Shown here: piece after piece, positions 5,975-9,445 of the stretch
How the letters are laid out: every line of letters begins with the position of its first letter
Position numbering within the stretch: position 1 is the stretch's first letter
From: Gammaproteobacteria bacterium
Lineage (GTDB): Bacteria > Pseudomonadota > Gammaproteobacteria > UBA9214
Direction of reading: 5' to 3'
Assembly (NCBI GenBank): GCA_020027635.1
Contig: JAHKKL010000048.1
Location: 1 to 9,445 of the forward strand
DNA length: 9,445 nt
Notes under the pieces: generated by a model
Databases searched by the model: none
The model's input: only the letters and a program-made list of their open reading frames with translations
What the model was told of the DNA's origin: nothing
Position numbers and translations under genes: made by a program

Positions 5975-6018
5975 GAAACGGTGCCGGACACCACTTCCAT
6001 GGTGTGCGACACCGTTTC
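5975..6018. repeat. 19-bp hairpin, REP-like palindrome
   Basis: The left arm 5975-5993 and right arm 6000-6018 pair at 17 of 19 positions around a 6-base loop CTTCCA. The arm contains GGTGCCGGAC, which recurs at 6494-6511. It sits between the SWIB gene's end and the next gene's start, with no run of T after it on either strand. A terminator is therefore less likely than a REP-type extragenic palindrome. Confidence 0.7.
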
Positions 6019-6030
6019 GTGCCCGCCACA

Positions 6031-6048
6031 GACGCCCGGACAGGCGTC
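6031..6048 (-). terminator. Possible stem-loop after the SWIB gene
   Basis: GACGCC (6031-6036) and GGCGTC (6043-6048) form a 6-bp GC-rich stem with a 6-base loop, 26 bases below the SWIB stop codon. No T-run follows on the minus strand, so intrinsic termination is uncertain. Confidence 0.3.
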
Positions 6049-6073
6049 CCGTGTCTATGGACTGACTGACGAA

Positions 6074-6340
6074 CTACTTCAGCTGACGGCTGACGAGTTT
6101 CGTCATCTCGAACATGTTGACTTGCTTCCTGCCGCCGAATACCGCCTTGAGCGCCTCGTCCGCATTAATCATGCGCCGGTTCTTCTTATCCTGCAGCTTG
6201 TGGCGCTTGATGTACTGCCAGATCTTCTTGGTCACTTCGGTGCGCGGCATCGCTTTGTTGCCGATCACCGCGCCGAGATTGGCGCTGGGGGTCACCGGTT
6301 TCATGAATGCGGCACTCGGCTTTCTCTTCGACTTAGCCAT
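6074..6340 (-). CDS. SWIB/MDM2-domain protein
   Basis: This 88-residue basic protein is almost entirely one SWIB domain (about residues 12-87). Visible features are the opening FMKPVTPSANLGAVIG, the MPRTEVTKKIWQYIKRHKLQD core, the NRRMINADEALKAVFG segment and the closing VNMFEMTKLVSRQLK. SWIB domains are best known from eukaryotic SWI/SNF complexes. Stand-alone forms occur in chlamydiae and various other bacteria, where the role is poorly defined, with DNA or chromatin association proposed. The Lys-rich N-terminus (AKSKRKPS) would fit nucleic-acid contact, which is an inference. An AAAGGAG ribosome-binding site lies nine bases before the ATG (6350-6356 on the plus strand). The upstream region has a candidate promoter and repeated CAGAGGGAAAA sites. 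The gene stands alone between two PilZ genes. Confidence 0.88.
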   Translation of the reverse strand: MAKSKRKPSAAFMKPVTPSANLGAVIGNKAMPRTEVTKKIWQYIKRHKLQDKKNRRMINADEALKAVFGGRKQVNMFEMTKLVSRQLK

Positions 6341-6406
6341 TGTGAGGGTCTCCTTTCAATTATTGTGGGGGTCAATCGCACCGCACATCCCGTGCAGTTG
6401 ACGCGG

Positions 6407-6435
6407 AGAATGAGGCAACCAGAGGGAAAAGTCAA
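6407..6435 (-). promoter_or_regulatory. Candidate promoter of the SWIB gene
   Basis: On the minus strand TTGACT (6435-6430) and CATTCT (6412-6407) are spaced by 17 bases. The -10 box matches the consensus at only three positions. The spacer carries one copy of TTTTCCCTCTG, which suggests a regulator-binding site inside the promoter. Confidence 0.35.
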
Positions 6436-6491
6436 TCCCCTCTGGGTAAAAACCGTTATTTTTCCCTCTGAGGATATCCACAGAGGGAAAA
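6420..6491. repeat. Three CAGAGGGAAAA sites, two forming a 32-base near-perfect palindrome
   Basis: CAGAGGGAAAA occurs at 6420-6430 and 6481-6491, and its complement TTTTCCCTCTG at 6460-6470. The last two flank the palindrome GGATATCC (6472-6479), making 6460-6491 symmetric at all but one base pair on each side. A weaker arm CCCTCTGG (6438-6445) pairs with CCAGAGGG (6419-6426). The cluster is upstream of the SWIB gene and downstream of the PilZ gene at 6529. It could be an operator, a terminator for the PilZ gene, or both. Confidence 0.7.
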
Positions 6492-6493
6492 CC

Positions 6494-6511
6494 GGGGTCC
6501 GGCACCATTTC
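6494..6511 (-). repeat. Half copy of the REP-like arm at 5975
   Basis: The minus strand of this segment matches the left arm at 5975-5992 at 16 of 18 positions, sharing GGTGCCGGAC exactly. No facing arm is present, so it would be a half element. Confidence 0.5.
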
Positions 6512-6528
6512 AATTTCCAGGAGCGCGA

Positions 6529-6897
6529 TCAGGACTTGTTGGTTGGGGGCACGCTCTTGAGGAGCTGGTCGAGATAGTTTCGCAGGCGCGTCTTACCGGT
6601 CTCGTTCATGTTCAGAAATTCGACGCCGACATCGTTTCCTGCCGTCCAGGTCACTTTGGCCCGGCCCACGGTCACCGGCTTCCTGTCAGTCGGGATGTGC
6701 AGGCTCAGTTTGATCGTGGCATCCATGTTGACACCTGCGATGCTTTCCAGGGCACAGCCGTTGATGGAAAGGTTGAACGTCGTCCCCTTCCCTGTACCGG
6801 ACTTCCCTTCGAACGACACGGGGGCTTTGACCACTATGCGCCGCTCTCGCGTCTGTTCCACCGCCACTGTGCCTCGCCCCTTCTCATGTTCAGCCAT
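6529..6897 (-). CDS. PilZ-domain protein
   Basis: This 122-residue soluble protein is a near-minimal PilZ domain. It shows TRERRIVVKAPVSF (16-29), N42-L-S-I-N-G47 fitting [DN]xSxxG, a strand pair VTVGRAKVTW (75-84) and DVGVEFLNM (89-97), then a C-terminal helix. The usual RxxxR is imperfect: Arg20 is followed at +4 by Lys24. Cyclic di-GMP binding is therefore plausible but not assured. The ATG at 6897 has AGGA seven bases upstream and a good promoter at 6938-6966. The gene lies downstream of rluE but probably has its own transcript. Confidence 0.8.
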   Translation of the reverse strand: MAEHEKGRGTVAVEQTRERRIVVKAPVSFEGKSGTGKGTTFNLSINGCALESIAGVNMDATIKLSLHIPTDRKPVTVGRAKVTWTAGNDVGVEFLNMNETGKTRLRNYLDQLLKSVPPTNKS

Positions 6898-6937
6898 GCG
6901 TCACATCCTGGAAGATTGGCCACACTGTACGCCCATA

Positions 6938-6966
6938 AATTTAAGCCCACCCCGGCGGGAAGTCAA
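6938..6966 (-). promoter_or_regulatory. Promoter of the PilZ gene at 6897
   Basis: On the minus strand TTGACT (6966-6961) and TAAATT (6943-6938) are spaced by 17 bases. A start near 6931 gives a leader of about 33 bases that contains the AGGA ribosome-binding site. Confidence 0.55.
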
Positions 6967-7003
6967 GAAGCGCAGCCGGCACGGGCAGAGGAGCCTGTCT
7001 CCG

Positions 7004-7582
7004 CTACTTCACCGCGTAGATCTGCTCGATCTCGCGGCTCGTTAATTCACGCCACTGGCCGGGCTGGAGGTCTCCCAGCGCCACCGGTCCCATCGCAATC
7101 CGGATGAGCCGGACCGTCGGATGCCCCACCGCGGCCGTCATCCGCCGCACCTGCCGGTTCATCCCCTCGCGCAGCGTGATCTGCAGCCAGGCGGTCGGCA
7201 CGGACTTGCGGAATCGGATCGGCACAGGACGATCGGGAAGCGCCGGCGCCTCCGACAGCACCAGCACCTCCGCAGGCCTCGTGCTGGCGCCCTTGAGCAG
7301 GATGCCCTGTGTCAGCCGCCCCACCGCCGTGTCGTCCGGCACGCGCTCCACCTGGGCCAGGTAGACCTTGGGAAGGTGATGCCGCGGGTCGGTGATGTAA
7401 TGCGCCAGGGCGCCATCCGACGTCAGCACCATCAGCCCCTCGCTATCCCGATCCAGGCGGCCGGCCGCATAGACCCCCGGGACCGCCACAAAATCGGCCA
7501 GCGTCGGCCGTCCCGCCGGATCGGTAAAGCAGGGCAGCACCCCGTAGGGCTTATTGAAGACGAGTGTGCGGGATGTTGACAT
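7004..7582 (-). CDS. rluE: 23S rRNA pseudouridine synthase, RluE-like (RsuA/RluB/E/F family)
   Basis: The enzyme isomerises a specific uridine in rRNA. E. coli RluE modifies U2457 of 23S rRNA, and the same target is inferred here. The 192-residue protein opens with FNKPYGVLPCFTDPAGRPTL and has the catalytic block GRLDRDSEGL (41-50) with Asp44 as the nucleophile. It has RKSVPTAWLQITLREG and NRQVRRM (142-148), and no N-terminal S4 domain. The absence of S4 is what separates RluE from RsuA and RluB/F. The ATG at 7582 directly precedes the conserved opening, so the start is firm. Only a weak GGTGG lies nearby as ribosome-binding site. A heptamer array ends 10 bases upstream, and the gene sits 97 bases below zwf. 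Confidence 0.92.
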   Translation of the reverse strand: MSTSRTLVFNKPYGVLPCFTDPAGRPTLADFVAVPGVYAAGRLDRDSEGLMVLTSDGALAHYITDPRHHLPKVYLAQVERVPDDTAVGRLTQGILLKGASTRPAEVLVLSEAPALPDRPVPIRFRKSVPTAWLQITLREGMNRQVRRMTAAVGHPTVRLIRIAMGPVALGDLQPGQWRELTSREIEQIYAVK

Positions 7583-7592
7583 GGGCGGACCA

Positions 7593-7627
7593 CCCTACTT
7601 TTCACCTTTTACTTTTTACGTTTCACT
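7593..7627. repeat. Single-sided heptamer array, NGTNAAA family
   Basis: Five steps of seven bases (CCCTACT, TTTCACC, TTTTACT, TTTTACG, TTTCACT) use the same vocabulary as the array at 845-941. They share an exact 15-mer with it (7600-7614 is the complement of 845-859) and an exact 12-mer (7615-7626 is the complement of 854-865). GGCC follows directly at 7628. There is no facing array. It lies between zwf and rluE, in the expected 5' leader of rluE. Confidence 0.8.
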
Positions 7628-7679
7628 GGCCCCGAGAAAGACAGCACGGCGAAACGGAGAGTGGCCCTGAGGGCTCCTC

Positions 7680-9197
7680 TCAAGCCGGGTTTCTCCAGTG
7701 CCGCCCCTCGCGCGCGAGTAAATCGTCTGCCTCGGCTGGACCCCAGCTTCCCGCCTGGTACAGGGGCACCCCCTTGGGGGGAAGCCCTTTCCAGACCTCC
7801 AGGATCGGCTCCACGACACCCCACCCCGCTTCCACGTTGTCTGCCCGCTGAAAGAGCGTGGCGTCACCGACCAGGCAATCGTGCAACAGCGTCTCGTAGC
7901 CGGTGCTGGGCTCATTGCCGAAATATTTGGCGTACTGAAACTCCATGTCCACCATGCCGACGCGCACGGCCGGGCCCGGAATCTTGGCGTCAAAACGCAG
8001 CGAGATCCCTTCGTCCGGCTGGATGCGGATGATGAGCAGATTCGGCGCCAGGTGCTCCGTCGCCGTTTGCCGGAACAGCATGAAGGGGGCGCGTTTGAAC
8101 TGGATCGCGATCTCGGTCACGCGCTTGGGCAGGCGCTTGCCGGTGCGCAGATAAAAGGGCACGTCCGCCCACCGCCAACTGTCGATCAACAGTTTCATGG
8201 CCACAAAGGTCTCCGTGTCGGAGTCCGGCGCCACGTAGGGTTCCACGCGATAGGCCGGCACCGGCTTCCCCGCCACCACCCCCTCCGCATACTGCCCGGC
8301 GACGACGGCGCGCAGCACCTCCACCGGGTGAAACGGGAGAATCCCCCGCGTCACCTTCACCTTTTCATCCCGGACCGCATTGGCGTCGAACGAGTTCGGC
8401 GGCTCCATCGCAATCAAGGCCACCAACTGCAGCAAATGGTTCGCCACCATGTCCCGCAGCGCCCCGGCCGCGTCGTAATACCGCCCGCGGTGCTCCACCC
8501 CGAGGCTTTCCGCCACCGTCACCTGCACGTGGTCGATATACCGCCGGTTCCAGACCGGCTCGAAGATGCCGTTGGAAAACCGGAAGACCAGGATGTTCTG
8601 CACCGTCTCCTTCCCCAGGTAATGATCGATCCGGTAGATCTGGTTTTCCTGCAGCACCCGGGACAGCTCGTAATTCAGCGCACGCGCCGACGCCAGGTCC
8701 GAACCGAAGGGTTTCTCGATGATCACGCGCCGCCACATCTGCTCACGCTGAGCCGTCAGCCCGCGCATCCCCAGCTGGCGGACGATCTCGGAGAAAAACT
8801 GCGAGGCCGTGGCCAGGTAGAACAGATAATTGCCGCCGGTCTGATGCCGGTCGTTCACCTGCTCCAGGAACTCCTGCAGCCGCCGGTAGGCCACGGGATC
8901 GAGGAAATCCCCCGTCACATAATAGACCCGCTGGATAAACGACTCCCACGCCTGGCGATCCACCGGACCCACGAGATGCTCCGTGATGTCCAGGCTGAGT
9001 TTGTCCCGAAAATCCTCCGTCGACATCGGCGTGATCGCCATCCCCACGATGGCGAACTGTTCCGGCAGATGATGGCTGACCATCAGGTTGTACAGCGCGG
9101 GAATCAGTTTCCGCTTCGTCAGATCGCCATCGGCCCCGAACACCACAATGGTGCTCGGATCGCGCAATTCTCCGCCGTCAAGTGTCTGTGTCTCCAT
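7680..9197 (-). CDS. zwf: Glucose-6-phosphate 1-dehydrogenase
   Basis: The enzyme oxidises glucose 6-phosphate to 6-phosphogluconolactone with NADP+ (or NAD+), the entry step of the oxidative pentose phosphate pathway in the cytoplasm. The 505-residue length is normal. The nucleotide-binding site reads FGADGDLTKRKL (20-31), with the active-site lysine block EKPFG (161-165) and the signature RIDHYLGKE (189-197). The downstream block AAGALRDMVANHLLQL and the C-terminal substrate region FYLRTGKRLPKRVTEIAIQFK are also present. The ATG at 9197 has GGAG four bases upstream. rluE follows 97 bases later. No gnd, pgl or opcA neighbour is seen in the window, so the pathway context is not visible here. 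Confidence 0.96.
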   Translation of the reverse strand: METQTLDGGELRDPSTIVVFGADGDLTKRKLIPALYNLMVSHHLPEQFAIVGMAITPMSTEDFRDKLSLDITEHLVGPVDRQAWESFIQRVYYVTGDFLDPVAYRRLQEFLEQVNDRHQTGGNYLFYLATASQFFSEIVRQLGMRGLTAQREQMWRRVIIEKPFGSDLASARALNYELSRVLQENQIYRIDHYLGKETVQNILVFRFSNGIFEPVWNRRYIDHVQVTVAESLGVEHRGRYYDAAGALRDMVANHLLQLVALIAMEPPNSFDANAVRDEKVKVTRGILPFHPVEVLRAVVAGQYAEGVVAGKPVPAYRVEPYVAPDSDTETFVAMKLLIDSWRWADVPFYLRTGKRLPKRVTEIAIQFKRAPFMLFRQTATEHLAPNLLIIRIQPDEGISLRFDAKIPGPAVRVGMVDMEFQYAKYFGNEPSTGYETLLHDCLVGDATLFQRADNVEAGWGVVEPILEVWKGLPPKGVPLYQAGSWGPAEADDLLAREGRHWRNPA

Positions 9198-9265
9198 GGT
9201 GCTCCAGTGTGAGTTGAGTGGATCGCCCGGTCCGGCGCAGCGGCCGGCAGCAGAAGACCGTACGC

Positions 9266-9294
9266 ATTGTATACCGTCTTACTCGTGCGGGGAA
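9266..9294 (-). promoter_or_regulatory. Weak candidate promoter of zwf
   Basis: On the minus strand TTCCCC (9294-9289) and TACAAT (9271-9266) are spaced by 17 bases. The -10 box is good and the -35 box poor. A start near 9259 would give a leader of about 60 bases. Confidence 0.35.
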
Positions 9295-9306
9295 GATACG
9301 GAAACA

Positions 9307-9337
9307 GGGACTGGCTCCCGCCGCAGCTTCGCGGCGG
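9307..9337. repeat. Two small hairpins abutting the large inverted repeat
   Basis: GGGA (9307-9310) faces TCCC (9316-9319). CCGCCGC (9318-9324) faces GCGGCGG (9331-9337) around AGCTTC. The second hairpin shares 9334-9337 with the outer stem of the inverted repeat, so the two cannot both form fully. Confidence 0.5.
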
Positions 9338-9419
9338 CATGGTCTCCTCCCTTGCTCGCAGAGGGCGCACGATCAGAATGTGCTCCCTCGATGCGCGCAG
9401 TCGTCGGAGACCATGCCGC
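9334..9419. repeat. Large inverted repeat (14-bp perfect outer stem with nested inner stems)
   Basis: GCGGCATGGTCTCC (9334-9347) is perfectly complementary to 9406-9419. Inside it, 9361-9370 pairs with 9380-9389 at 9 of 10 positions around a 9-base loop. Flanking that, 9353-9360 pairs with 9392-9399 at 7 of 8. The whole can fold as one long interrupted stem. It lies upstream of the candidate zwf promoter. The window ends too soon to see the next gene, so its role (terminator, structured RNA or mobile palindrome) is open. Confidence 0.7.
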
Positions 9420-9445
9420 ACTCGCGGGAAAAGACAGTCACCAAC

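Noticed and set aside
7881..9212. 443-codon plus-strand open frame opposite zwf
   Set aside because: It is His/Arg/Pro-rich shadow translation of a conserved enzyme gene with no ribosome-binding site or motif.
9119..9421. 100-codon minus-strand frame overlapping the zwf start
   Set aside because: It overlaps the conserved zwf N-terminus in another frame and begins inside the inverted repeat.

Overview
The window is GC-rich, densely packed chromosomal DNA with a housekeeping character. It most likely comes from a Nitrospira-type (Nitrospirota) or similar Gram-negative bacterium. That assignment rests on recognised gene types: a tiny bS22/COX24-like basic protein, a stand-alone SWIB-domain protein, two PilZ proteins, an MsbA-type exporter and a lipoprotein. 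It also rests on the style of the intergenic repeats. No marker gene settles the genus, so this is an inference. I see no phage, plasmid, transposase, CRISPR or toxin-antitoxin genes.

Layout. 20-747 (+) is a class IV PLP aminotransferase gene that has lost a central block and carries a decayed second copy of its own 3' end (to 834). 888-2528 (-) is nadB, preceded by a lipoprotein gene (2545-3051, -) that probably shares its promoter. Divergent from these, a plus-strand group holds the bS22-like protein (3236-3337), a 72-residue unknown (3362-3580) and a half-size ABC exporter (3677-5407). Everything after that is on the minus strand: a Cys-ribbon PilZ protein (5459-5950), a SWIB protein (6074-6340), a second PilZ protein (6529-6897), the 23S rRNA pseudouridine synthase rluE (7004-7582) and zwf, glucose-6-phosphate dehydrogenase (7680-9197). 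The last 248 bases hold the zwf leader, a weak promoter and a large inverted repeat.

Functionally the genes are a mixture: NAD biosynthesis (NadB), NADPH supply (Zwf), ribosome components and modification (bS22-like, RluE), c-di-GMP-type signalling (PilZ pair), chromatin-like or unknown (SWIB) and envelope export (ABC, lipoprotein). They do not form one pathway.

The most unusual content is intergenic. Four gaps hold arrays of 7-base units. Three use different unit vocabularies (NGTNAAA, RGGCNAT-like, TCAGCNN) yet the same plan: about four or more units, a short centre, then units in the opposite orientation, giving a regular ladder-like stem. One such array has become the coding sequence of the NadB C-terminal tail, one sits between two divergent promoters, and two lie where a ribosome-binding site would be expected. 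Separate palindromes (5975-6018, 6460-6491, 9334-9419) lie in the other gaps.
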